Source: Diadema setosum (taxonomy: Eukaryota; Echinodermata; Echinoidea; Diadematoida; Diadematidae). From it: a DNA stretch of 64,000 bases. Position 1 is the first letter of the stretch; each line of letters begins with the position of its first letter. This document shows positions 37,798 through 57,512 of this stretch, piece by piece. The notes below the pieces were generated by a model. That model was not told the origin of the DNA and did no database searches. It was given only the letters and a program-made list of their open reading frames with translations. The position numbers and the translations under genes are program-made. The stretch lies in the NCBI GenBank assembly GCA_033980235.1, contig CM067062.1:19955203-20019202 (forward strand), given 5' to 3'.

Positions 37798-37869
37798 TGG
37801 AGATATCGGGGATCGAACCCGAGGCCTCTCGCATGCAAAGCGAGCGCTCTACCACTGAGCTATATCCCC
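37798..37869 (-). tRNA. tRNA-Ala (anticodon TGC)
   Basis: A 72-nt cloverleaf on the minus strand. The acceptor stem GGGGATA pairs with TATCTCC (one G-U), with discriminator A. The A box is TAGCTCAGTGG and the B box GGTTCGATCCC. The anticodon stem CTCGC/GCGAG closes the loop TTTGCAT, giving anticodon TGC, at plus-strand 37835-37837. No intron is present. It is followed by a long T run. The 5' end is 162 bp from the left edge of transposon copy 2, which lies upstream of the tRNA. Confidence 0.96.
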
Positions 37870-38031
37870 TTGCACGGCAATTGGTGACAATCATAATTTA
37901 TAAAGTGTTGTACAGTATATGGTGCTCCTACGCCGTGCGTGGAGCGATACGGGCACACACGCGGTGTTGTTTCCGTGCGATCGGAGCCACCCAAAGAGGT
38001 TGGCCGTGTGGCGCTGGCTGGATGACCGGCC

Positions 38032-38277
38032 GCGATTTTTTTTTCCGTAACCCTAACGCGTCGAAATTGCCAATTGTGGCACTTGAGCAAAGACTATCAG
38101 TGTACTAGTTGGTTGCGATACTTGTGTTGCTTTCTTGTATACAGTACCATGGTCGTCTGCTAACCACAGAATCAGATTAGAATGTGAGAATGGCACGCCG
38201 CCTTGTGAACTGTCATAACAACGGCTTTGTGTGTGTGCGTGTGTGTGTGTGTGTGTGCGTGCGTGTGTGTGTGTGTG
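38032..38277 (+). repeat. Terminal inverted repeat, left end of transposon copy 2
   Basis: Same sequence as the 26871-27116 end of copy 1, reverse complemented. Confidence 0.9.
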
Positions 38278-39118
38278 TTTCCACTTCGCCATCGGCATCG
38301 CGTTCTGCTTTGCCGTCTGCTTACACTACTGGTATTCCTGTGGTTTTGTTCGCCGTCTGCTGACACTTTTTTGTCTCGCAAGACTTGCGTTGTTAATGAT
38401 AAATATCATTCATAAAGCGCTTATTACAATGTTTCTAAGCGCTGAGCGTCTCGACGAAAACATTAGAAAAGAGAAATTCAGTCATGGAGTACAAATTGTT
38501 GTTAAGATGCAAACTCGAAGTTTTCATCAATATCTTGCAAAAGTAAATTGGAAATCTAAGCTTGGAATGCCCAGGCCTATATAGGCGTACAACTGCAGCA
38601 ATTGCTATTGTTAACATTGATCATGTTTATTAAGCCACGCAGAATCAGATTCGAAGTGGGCATTAGGTCTAATTGGGTAACATGAATACACTACTTGGTT
38701 AATTTGGGTTTATACTTCTCCAACCTCACGATGATTGTGCTTTAAAAAAAAATGATTCAGAAAGGCGTAGTAGGCTCCTTTTTAGTTCAGGTTCATGTAG
38801 ATCAAGATATATATGATTAAATTCTCATGCACTAACATCCAAGATGAAGATGGGGAGGGAAGAGAAGCTGGGGGAGAGTAATCATCGATTTCGATATCTC
38901 TATATTAATATATTAATTCAATCAGCTTTATAAAGGCATTTTGAAACAGGATTTATAAAGCAAACAGCAACTCATTTTCATTCTAATATCACGTACGGTT
39001 TGAATTGATCTATCAATATAGATGATAGGTCTATATTTTTTTATGTTCACTTTATCATTGCCAACCCAATAGATCTCCTTATCAAGTGCCTCGTTACCTC
39101 TACCAAAACGACCATCAG

Positions 39119-39590
39119 TGCAGGAAACCCAAACCCAAATGTGGATTGAGTGAAAGCAGCAACATTAGTAAAACACATCAGTGACAGTTAAAGGAAAATC
39201 GCACAATTGTAAAAGATGCAAAAGTTATGCATTTTTAACGTTTTGATGTTGGTACAACTGGATAAGGGGATACTATAAAAACCGCTTTCAGAAAGTAGGG
39301 GGAATGATTACTGCCTTTAACATAACTTATGTCAGTATCAATTAAGTTGATGGAATGTGTAATTTTCATGAAAAATTATTTCTTTGTGGAATTCTCTTCA
39401 TGTTTTCTTTACATTGTTGTCCACACATGACGTCATGGACTCTAGTAGTCTCCTTATCCAGTGATTACAACACCAAAACTATAAAAATGAATAATTTTTG
39501 CATCGATTGTCGGATTTTCCTCAAACTTTCACTAATGTTGCTGCGTTCACTCAATCCATATTGCTCTTTTGGGTTTTGGTTTCCTTTAAT
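39119..39590. mobile_element. Fold-back MITE nested in transposon copy 2
   Basis: Mirror image of 25558-26029, at the exactly corresponding position. Confidence 0.75.
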
Positions 39591-41187
39591 ATCAAGCAAT
39601 CATCACTACCGTTATTGCTTCAATTAGATTATAAAACTGAGGGATCGATCACAGAAAAGAGTTCTGTGGGATCGACCATAAACACCATTACTATCATTTC
39701 ACAACTGGATATCATCTTATCATCATCATCATCACCATAATTGCTACTCGTATTACCATCGTATACAAATTACCACAAGCAATCTTCCTCCACCATATTG
39801 CACTTATCAATACTTTTTTTTTCATGTCACCAATCCATCAACAACTTCACGAAATCTCTTAGATATTTTCAGCTTCATCATTTTCATCAGTCTAAATAAG
39901 CATTGCGATTATCAATATATTCCTACTCGATCCCTCCCTTCAATGCCCACATGGCCTAGCATCCTTATTGTAAGTCGATTCAATGAAATGATGAAGATAA
40001 ATGATTGAATATTAAAACACTGATTTGTTTGTTTGTTTGTTTGTTTATAAGAACACTAGCCGCATTCACACGTGTTAGCTGGTTACCGAGCGCGCTCCAA
40101 AACTCGAGTTCTTGTTATACTCGTAATTTTTTATGAAACTTCATGATCGATATATTAGATATAGATACAATCACCTGGCATAAACTGGTATCAGATTTCC
40201 AGGTGGGTTCATGAGTTTATGAGTAATACACATTTGTGGAAGCGATTTGAAACGATCGTTATATAATGTGTTGTTATTTGGCACAAATTAATTTCATTTA
40301 TTCTAATGGTGAAGGATAACCAAAAGAAAATTAATCTACCCGATATTAGCCAAATTTAAGGTCTTTTCATTAAGTTGGAACATCAAGCATCTGTGCAGAG
40401 TCACAGATGCTACTTACGCGTTTTTATAATATGCATTTATAGGAAACTGATGTACGTTTAAACGATGTTAGCCATCATAATGGTGTCCTATATAGCTCCA
40501 TACCAAGCCTGGACAAAAGTACGGAATCTATCAGCAATGTTGCAATGTGTGTGTGTGTGTGTGTATGTGTGTGTGTTTTTTCTTTTCTTTGCACCGAAAA
40601 CTCGACGGCGGGCGCCTGAAAACCTTCCATGCACTTTGTGTATGTGTCTTTGTGTGTATGTGCGAGTGCGTGCAATGTGTGTTGTGTGTTTGTGTGTTTA
40701 TGTGTTTGTGTGGGTGTAGTAGGTGTGCAGTATATCGTTACTTGCAAAGTTTCGTGTATGCTAACGTAAAAATCGTAATCAAGAGTTATTCTGAAAGAAA
40801 ATGAAAGCGAGGTCACAGCTGGTCGTTGTTCACGTCTGAACAAGTAAACATTCTGGTTATAATCATAAAAGTGTCAGAAATTGTGCACTCTATTGTTAAA
40901 AAAAAATGTTTGTTATTCAAACTTCAGCGTGTTTTATGAACACATATTTATATATTTCAAGATTGAGCTGCTGTGACCTAGTTTAGCAACCATGTCATAA
41001 AGCAGTACAAATTTTTCCCCTTAAACGTGATACAACAATGCTAGCAACTATATATGACTAGGTGGTAGACGTAGATATAAGGCTTAGGACATTTGCAGGA
41101 GTAGGGTAGGTTAGATTTTTATCATGATTTGTACCTTGAGGTGCTCACAAGCGCTATATTAGATCTTAAACTGAAATACTGATAACC

Positions 41188-43168
41188 CAACTGGCCACGA
41201 CTTCAAAATGACGTCAAAATCACGTCCATTTCCCTTGTTCTTGAAGAAAAGGCGTCTTTCAGATGTATTCCTTGTTTTCTTTTCCAATATATGTTAAAAA
41301 GTCATGAATTGACGTGTAAACGACGTGCTCATGACGTTCTGACGTACATCTTGTCTTTAGAATTATTTATACGTCATTAAGAAGACTTTTATATAACCAC
41401 CAATGACGTCTTTTGGACAACTTCCATTTGAGCAAAAATACGACATATTGACGTCAGTTTCAAACGTTAATATGACGTCCAGTATCTTTGTTTATTTTCG
41501 TCTAAAAGATTTTTTTGACGTCAGTCTCGTCTTTAAATTAGTAATTTACACGTCTTTATGACGTCTTTGTATAACAACCCAAACGTCAGAAAGACGTCAC
41601 AAATATGTCGTCTCTTAGACGTCATCCATTTGAGCAGAAATACGACTTTCTGGCGTCAGTTTAAGACGCCTAAATGATGTCTGCTTTCTTGGCTTATAAA
41701 CGTTAAACAAACGACAATTATTGCGCCTTTCTGAAGTCTAATAGGCCTTATTATAATATGACGTTATAAAGACGTCGAAAAACTTGGTTAATATGTCGCA
41801 AAACAACGTAAATTTAACGTCATAATACGTCATTGATATGACGTGATAAATACGTTGCAAAACAAACTGATATAACTCTACAAAACTATAATTCGTAGGC
41901 TTAATTATATGACGTCATGAAGACGTCGCAAAACTGACGTGAACATAACGTTCATATGTCATTAATATAACGTCATAATACGTCGCAAAACAACGTAAAT
42001 TTAACGTTATAATGCGTCATTAATATGACGTGATGAATACGTTGCAAAGCAAACTAATATAACTCTATAAAACTATTCGTAGGCCTAATGAAATGACGTC
42101 ATAAAGACGTCGCAAAATTGACGTGGACATAATGTTAATACGTCGCTAATGCAACGTTATAGATACGTCGCAAAACAACGTAAATTGAACGTTAAACACG
42201 TTGCAAAGCAAACTGATATAACTATAACACTCTATATTCGTAGGCCTAATTATATGACGTCACAAGGACGTCGCAAAACTGACGTGAACATAACGTTCAT
42301 ATGTCACTAATATAACGTCATAAATACGTCCCAAAACAATGTAGCCTAAATTTCACGCTATAATACGTCATTAATATGACGTGATAAATACGTTGCAAAA
42401 CAAGCTGATATAACTCTACAAAACTATAATTTGTAGGCCTAATTATATGACGTCATAAAGACGTCACAAAACTGACGTGAACATAACGTTCACATGTCGT
42501 TAATATAACGTCATAAATACATCCAAAATCAACGTAAATTTAACGTCATGATACGTCATTAATATGCGGTAATAAACACGTTGCCAAAAACTGATATAAC
42601 TATAAAACTATAATTCGTAGGCCTAATTATATGACGTCACAAAGACGTTGCAAAACTGACGGGAACATAACGTTTACATGTCGCTAATATAACGTCATAA
42701 ATACGTCCCAAAACAATGTAGCCTAAATTTCACGTTATAATACGTCATTAATATGACGTGAGAAATGCATTGCAAAGCAACGTAAATTTTACTTCACTTA
42801 TGCGTCGTAAATACGACATGAATAATACGTCACAAAATTGACTTGAATTTTACGTCTTTAGTTCGTCGCTAATATGACGTCATAAATACGTCGCAAAACT
42901 GAAGAAAATTTCACGTTAATACGTCACTGATATGACGTCATAAATGCGTTGTAAAACAAAGTATATATTATGGTATTAAGACGTCATTTAAATAACGCTA
43001 TGAATACGTTGCAAACCAACGTAGATTGCGTCATTAATACGTGTTTATGACGTAAAAATTACGTCGCAAAATTGACGTTAATTTTACGTCATCAATATGT
43101 CACCAATATTAGGTAATAAATACGTCGCAAAACTGACATAACACATCAAGAGGTCCATAACATGACGT
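41188..43168. repeat. ACGTCA-rich tandem array, copy 2
   Basis: Mirror image of 21980-23960, with the same TGACGTCA palindromes and TAGGCCTAAT markers. Confidence 0.85.
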
Positions 43169-43541
43169 GATAAATTCGTTTCAAAGAGACGTTGAAATCA
43201 CGTCATTTTCTGGTCATTTTCAGACTTGCGACAACTTTGACCATGTAGTTGCGACCAAATTGAGACGTCTTTTTGACCTCCGTCTGCTAGCTGGGATGTT
43301 CATAAAGTTTGTTCCATCCCTTTCTGCCAATTCAACCGTTCATATGACTACTTTAGTATTAGTGATATATGTCTTTCCTAACCAATTTCTGTGCATTTTC
43401 TGCACGCATCCTAATGCATCCAGGCTGTAGAAATCGACAACTTTTGCTGATCTGAGATACAACGTCAAACGTTGAAATAGATGAATTTACAGGTCTGTAT
43501 TTGAAACCTAAAGTAAGGGGAAGTCCAAACTAAAGATAACT

Positions 43542-43572
<31 letters not shown>

Positions 43573-45097
43573 CCTCAAGTGGCAAATAAGAAAATATTAT
43601 TGGTTAAAGATTGAGGAAAACTTTCTTAAGAAAGGTATCATTCTAATTTTCAACAAAGTATAATCGATCAAGAAAATCAGGCAATCTATGACGTTTCCAG
43701 CGACTTCCTATACAAGAGAATAGAAAAGAAAGTACATGTACGCAAAATTTCATACTCTTACGTAAAGGCATCATTTACCTTTTGCATATGAAACAAAAAC
43801 CCAGCATTGGTGCTTCAAAGTAGTTCTTAAATGTGCGTTAGGGATAGAAACAACCAATGTAAATATTTGAACCATTATCATCGATGTTATGTATTTTTAG
43901 ATATACAAAATGTGTACAATAGTTATAATAAAAATGTTTCCAGATTAAACCGTCTACAGTTATGGTTTAGTAAGAAAAATAGTGATCTCTCCTTATATTT
44001 CATGCTTTCTTGAAAACGTTTTATATGGTGGGATGTGGAATGACCTACACATGCATCAAAAGTGTTATCTTGAACATTACTTTTTAAATCACTGTTCTCA
44101 ACGGTAAACAGGACCTTTAAAATACATGTTTGTATTAAATTCATCCTCTTTAGTAATCACTCCAAATATTTTATAAATAACCTCTGTGACATCAGTTCTA
44201 TTACTTCATCAAAACATCATGGAAAATACATTTCAAATAAATTTCTCAATATCTTTACAAATGCCTACGAAGGAGAAAATTATCAAAATACTCTTCATAA
44301 ATTAAGTGACGAGCACATCAAAACACCACTTTTCTGCGGGGGGGGGGGGGGCAGAATGAATTTTTGAACACTGTGTAGGTGATTAATTCCTAGTGGAGTC
44401 AACATCTTGGTTTCGAACCAATGTTGGCTCAACCTTATACATGCACGTAGTTATGTCGTGCCACGCTGGACTAACCATGCATGTAAACGTCACATGGATG
44501 TTGACACAATGTTTCATTGAATACTGTCATTGCTTTTAACATCTTTAAACCGTAGATTTTTTATGTTATACAAATGCGATCCTATACACTAACCCTTCAC
44601 AGATAGCTGTTAACGCCATCCTAACAGTTGACTAGCAAATTACTATTATCTCAGCTGTTGTAAAAAAAAAAAAGAACAATCGTATGGATGTAATTTATAC
44701 GGTTTTGTCAAAAAACATAGACTTACATTTTTGTACGTTCACACACGTATACACATATACACGCACACACACGCACGTAAATAGCCTTCGAGATATAATA
44801 CAATCACTTATTTAGACGTAAAGATGTATGTTTAAAAGTTTTATATAGTTATTATAAATCTGATACATATTTACACACTTGTGTATGTTAATGCACACCA
44901 CACCCAACACAACGTTGATTTATACAGATTAATTTTTCTTTAATGTCATATATTTCTGACAATGACATTGACATAGTATTGCTGTATATCTCTTGTGTTT
45001 TTATCATGTCTATGTATCCATGTTAAACGTGTGCTCTGTATATATTGTATGTATCGATGTAACTTGTGTGCATGCTAGCAAAACAAATTTCCAGAAA

Positions 45098-45133
45098 CGG
45101 ACAATAAAATCGAATTGAATTGAATTGAAATGA
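45098..45133 (+). mobile_element. 3' tail of a non-LTR retroelement inside transposon copy 2
   Basis: Mirror of 20015-20050. It reads GGACAATAAAATCG followed by AATTG pentamers on the plus strand. Confidence 0.4.
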
Positions 45134-45927
45134 AATTTCTTTTACCTCACGGCCTATGTACACATCATTATATCAAGCAGCACTATTATCCTACCCCCCC
45201 CCCCCCCAAAAAAAAAAAAAAAAATCATTCGTGGCTTGTCAACGGACACCACCTGACGCTCACTCCACTGCCGCGTAAGGCAGCCCATAAATAATCTGAA
45301 CACAAGTGATCGCTGTCAGTGAAAGTGACCAGTGATTTGTAACTTTGATTGAAAAAGGCACCCTCCCGTGTACCAGGGAGGTGAGAGAATTAATACCAGC
45401 AAGGTGAGTCACCTCCCTGCTTATGTTGTACACGATATACTGAGTGCTGAGTTTTGTAAAATGATATGCTTGCTGAATGGTTTGCTCATGTGAAACGTCT
45501 TCGAATAAAGCTCCAACTTACCATGTACGACTTGTGTCCTCACTTCTCATTTTCCTCTGGAACTTCGATTAATGAGAACGTGTTACTGTTGAGTGTATAC
45601 TTGCAGTGCGAACAGAATAATACAGAAATGATATTCTTCATTAGAATTTCATCGATATTTCAGGCCCATGTTTACAATGAAATTAATTTGAACAAAAATA
45701 AGCAGCTGAATTCTTATCTCTTGTGCTTCTACATCATATTTTTCTTACACACAGTACAATATATATAGGCCTATATTATACACATTATACCATGCGTAGC
45801 GTATTACTTGACATAGAATTCTGCATGAATATCTCAGAAAAGGCTTTCTGATTACTTAGTAACTTCAAGCCAATCCATATCTGCCTTATACGCACACACT
45901 TGTGCTGCTGAATCACCTTCTTTTTTA

Positions 45928-46218
45928 AACACACACACACACACACACACACATACGCACACACACATACACACACACGCACACACACACACACACACAC
46001 ATACACACAAACCCGTTGTTATGTTTGAAGGGTGTGCCATTCACATTCGAATCTGATTCTGTGTTAGCAGACGACCATGCCACTGGTATATGTGTACATA
46101 CTGTACAGTGAGAAGTCCAAGCGCATGCGTACAAAACCAGCCAAGTACACCGATAGTCTTTGCTCAAGTGACACAATTGGCAATTTCGACGCGTTAGGGT
46201 TACGGAAAAAAAAATCGC
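45928..46218 (-). repeat. Terminal inverted repeat, right end of transposon copy 2
   Basis: Same sequence as the 18930-19220 end of copy 1, reverse complemented. The outer 47 bp match the other end perfectly. Confidence 0.9.
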
Positions 46219-46508
46219 TGACCGGCCGGTGTCCGCTGCGCGCGCGCCGGCTTCGGAGCCGCGGCCGGTTGCACTGCTGGCGAGCTGGCTAGTGAGGTAG
46301 AGCCTGCGCCGCGGAGAAGTAGCTCACCACACCAAGCAGGGAGCCCGAGGAGCGGCGCGGCCGAGGTACGGTCGGTGCAGGACCTCCCTGGTCGGTGGAA
46401 GCGAGGGCCGGGAGCTGAGCTGAGCTGCATGCTGCGCGGTCTCTGCGGAGCGCGCTGGTTTGAAAAACAAAAAGGAGAGTCGTGGTGATGGACAAAATCC
46501 GGCAAAAT

Positions 46509-46922
46509 CGTGAAATAGGCCCCACCGCAGTGCGCGTGCACCGACCCGTGCGTTAGCAAGCAAGGTTAGGTTAGGGTTAGGGTTTAGGGTTAGGTAGGGT
46601 TGTATTTATGGTTAAATTGGCCATTAAATTAGTCAAGGGACATTAGGGAGTCCTTCCGAGTATAAAAAGTAGAAGACCAAAGAAAAAAACGGGAGAAAGG
46701 GAGGACGAAAGATGCTATGCTGTGGAAATCGGCCCCACCGCCGTATGCATCTCGCGTAAACGCCGTTTGGTGGGGCCGCATTCACGAGTATTATACTGTG
46801 GAAGAAAGCCCCACCGCCGTGCTTACCTACCGATGAACGCCACACGGTGGGGCTGAATTCACGAGTATAAACAGGCGAGCCGCCGTAGTATACGGACACG
46901 CAGTGGTGGGGCCTATTTCACG
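46509..46922. repeat. Fold-back repeat cluster with CCCCACCG stems
   Basis: The outer 18 bases CGTGAAATAGGCCCCACC (46509-46526) recur inverted at 46905-46922. Inside are three related units ending TTCACGAGTA or similar (at 46781, 46858 and 46917), two of which form stems such as GGCCCCACCGCCG...GTTTGGTGGGGCC and AGCCCCACCGCCGTG...CACACGGTGGGGCT. It may be a complex inverted-repeat transposon remnant. Confidence 0.65.
46563..46601 (+). repeat. Interstitial telomere-like repeat
   Basis: Five to six units of TTAGGG and variants (TTAGG, TTTAGGG, TTAGGTAGGG). It lies inside the fold-back cluster. Confidence 0.85.
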
Positions 46923-47068
46923 AGTATGCCCAAAATCCAACTGAAAGATCGGCCGTGTAATCCAGATTTTACATCGACGAGATCAAACGGAAGACTTACT
47001 ACCGTACTGTCTTCATTGCTGAGCCGGTGGGCAGCTGATCGTGATCGTCCGATCAAACAAGTAGAAGT

Positions 47069-55560
<8,492 letters not shown>

Positions 55561-57512
55561 AGCACAAGATACATATTGATGCATAAGGGAGTGTGTTTCC
55601 TTTTAATGAATCAGGCAGTACTTGGAGTGATGTGCAACTCTTAAGAACTAAATTTGTTGCCATCTCTCTGTTTGTGGTACAGGTGAACCTTATGATGCTT
55701 CCATTCCATGAAAGCACCTGGTAAAATGTTTGAAAAGTACTATTTCATGCCAGTATCATTTGCCAGGGCATCTTTGATGCCTACACCTCCTGTTCAGACA
55801 AGCCCAAGTTACATTCAGAGCTATCACGACAGTGCCTTTGATGCGTTGTTACTCTGGTTTGAGTCGACTATCGTCCACATGATTTACAGTGATTCTTTGT
55901 TATGAAACCAAGTCTTAGCATGATGTTTGTGCCCTTGGTGTGAGATATCTGAGAAGTGAGTAGTCTCTTTAGCTTGTGCATGATGCTACAGGAGCTGGTA
56001 AGTTATAGACTTATTAGTAAAGGTCAAAATGCATAACATATCTTACACAATTGGAAAAAAAAGAACAAATATAATGTATGCTCAGTGACTTGCCAGTGTC
56101 AGACAATCTTGTGTAGTGGTAAGTCAACTTCTAGTGGATCGTAGAAAGGTTTGTATGTAAGCAGTGTTCAACTCATATGTGCAGTCATACATTCATTCAG
56201 AGTAAACCAAGACATTTCTGAAGTGTTTGTGGGCAAGCTAGAGTGTATTCAGATTTTATGCCTACAGTATTACGTTTATCCAGGGCAATTTTGCTGAAGT
56301 TTTCCATGAGCTTACTGACTTGGCAAGAACCAATGTATTCCACCACTACAGTCAATAAAAGTGGAAAGAAATGGGAAAAATTGAAAACTTGTCACCAGGC
56401 ATTTGGAGAAGAAATAGCCATTTAAACTTACTCTGAGATTACAGTGTAAAACCCACTTGGAATTTGTGTATTTTACATATGAGCCACAGACCATAACTTT
56501 GAAATGAATTAAATACAGATGCACTGTACCTTCAGAAACATTTGTGTGTCTTTATTTACATAGTATTTGTCAGCACATTCTTTGTACAAAGGGAGGAATA
56601 ACTGATATTAATGATTAATACAACTTTATAGTCTACATACAACTTGATAATTTTGGGGACAGTAATCAGGAGTTATTTCCACAACTGGGTATATCCACAG
56701 GTGATGGGGGAAAAAAACTGTGGAAAGCATACATGCTCTGCATTATGATAAAGTAGACTTTACTCAATTTGTGTATGTTTGTGACAGTGTCTACAGTCTA
56801 GGCACCCCTGCTTTTCGAAGACTTTGTTCAATATTTTTGATTTTTAGCATTAACAAGGAATCCAAAACCAAAGAGGCACAACATGGAAATGCCTGAAAAC
56901 ATATTGTAAGTGATGAGGATGTGGGGTTTGAAAAAGCAGTACAACATTGACAATAATTCATAATTATAAGTGCCTTGTACTTCTAGATACATTATGAAAC
57001 CAGACTTGTTTCAGCTGTCCCCAAAAAGTTAACTGGAAAGAGAGGGTGCAGGCAAATCGAAATTTGACAAAGTGAAGTAAATGATAGTAGAGAGAATCAA
57101 ACCACAATACCAACATACATGCTTTCACAGACATTGTATGAAACATTGGTAATTTTAAGTGTGCACCATGTATACCTGGAAATCATTTTCCCTTAATCTA
57201 CTGAGGCAATGGCCTTGCAAGTGTCGAGTCTGCAGTAGAAGCATGAGGGACACGCCAGGAATATTGACATACACATAAAAAAAATGTCGCGTGCATGCCT
57301 CCATTGTACAAAACAATCTTTCAGGGTTGACCATCTGCACATTTTAAGTGTTTAAAAACTTTCTGCCAAAGACGTAGGGTGGGCTTCTGTAACATTGACT
57401 TTTGACACATTCGCTAGTGGTATACTTGCCCCTCTATGAAGATGGGACCTAGCATTATTCAGGTCATCTGATATCAATCATACACAACTAGAAATGTCGC
57501 TACAGCGACTGG
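55561..57512. other. RAD51C 3' UTR and convergent intergenic DNA
   Basis: An AATAAA at 56355-56360 is a candidate polyadenylation signal. No gene was recognised before the repeat element at 57513. Confidence 0.5.

Larger units (their letters stand above)
38032..46218 (-). mobile_element. 8,187-bp non-autonomous MULE-like transposon, copy 2 (inverted)
   Basis: This is the reverse complement of 18930-27116. Position x in one copy corresponds to 65148-x in the other over the whole length with no shift, every reading frame compared is identical, and homopolymer runs match in length (26 T/A, 14 C/G, 17 T plus 14 G). It has its own perfect 9-bp target duplication, TGACCGGCC, at 38023-38031 and 46219-46227. 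It inserted between the tRNA-Ala gene and the GC-rich 5' region of RAD51C. Its different target duplication shows it arrived by transposition rather than by inverted segmental duplication. Confidence 0.88.
46228..47068 (+). promoter_or_regulatory. GC-rich 5' region of RAD51C
   Basis: The first 330 bases are rich in GC and CpG, unlike the rest of the window, as expected of an unmethylated promoter. The remainder holds telomere-like and fold-back repeats. The transcription start cannot be placed from sequence. An in-frame TGA at 47042-47044 shows that the coding region does not extend further 5'. Confidence 0.45.

Noticed and set aside
43831..44013. 60-codon frame (and its extension) in the transposon as a captured gene or LINE ORF
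   Set aside because: No recognisable motif, frames break within about 180 bases, and codon content is AT-driven. It could be retroelement 3' UTR, but that is unsupported.
18930..46218. Simple inverted segmental duplication or ordinary palindrome
   Set aside because: Each arm has its own inverted ends and a different 9-bp flanking direct repeat, which requires two transposition events.
46200..46559. 119-codon minus-strand ORF in GC-rich DNA
   Set aside because: Composition is Ala/Pro/Arg-rich as expected from GC-rich sequence. Three overlapping frames are equally open, and it overlaps the transposon end.
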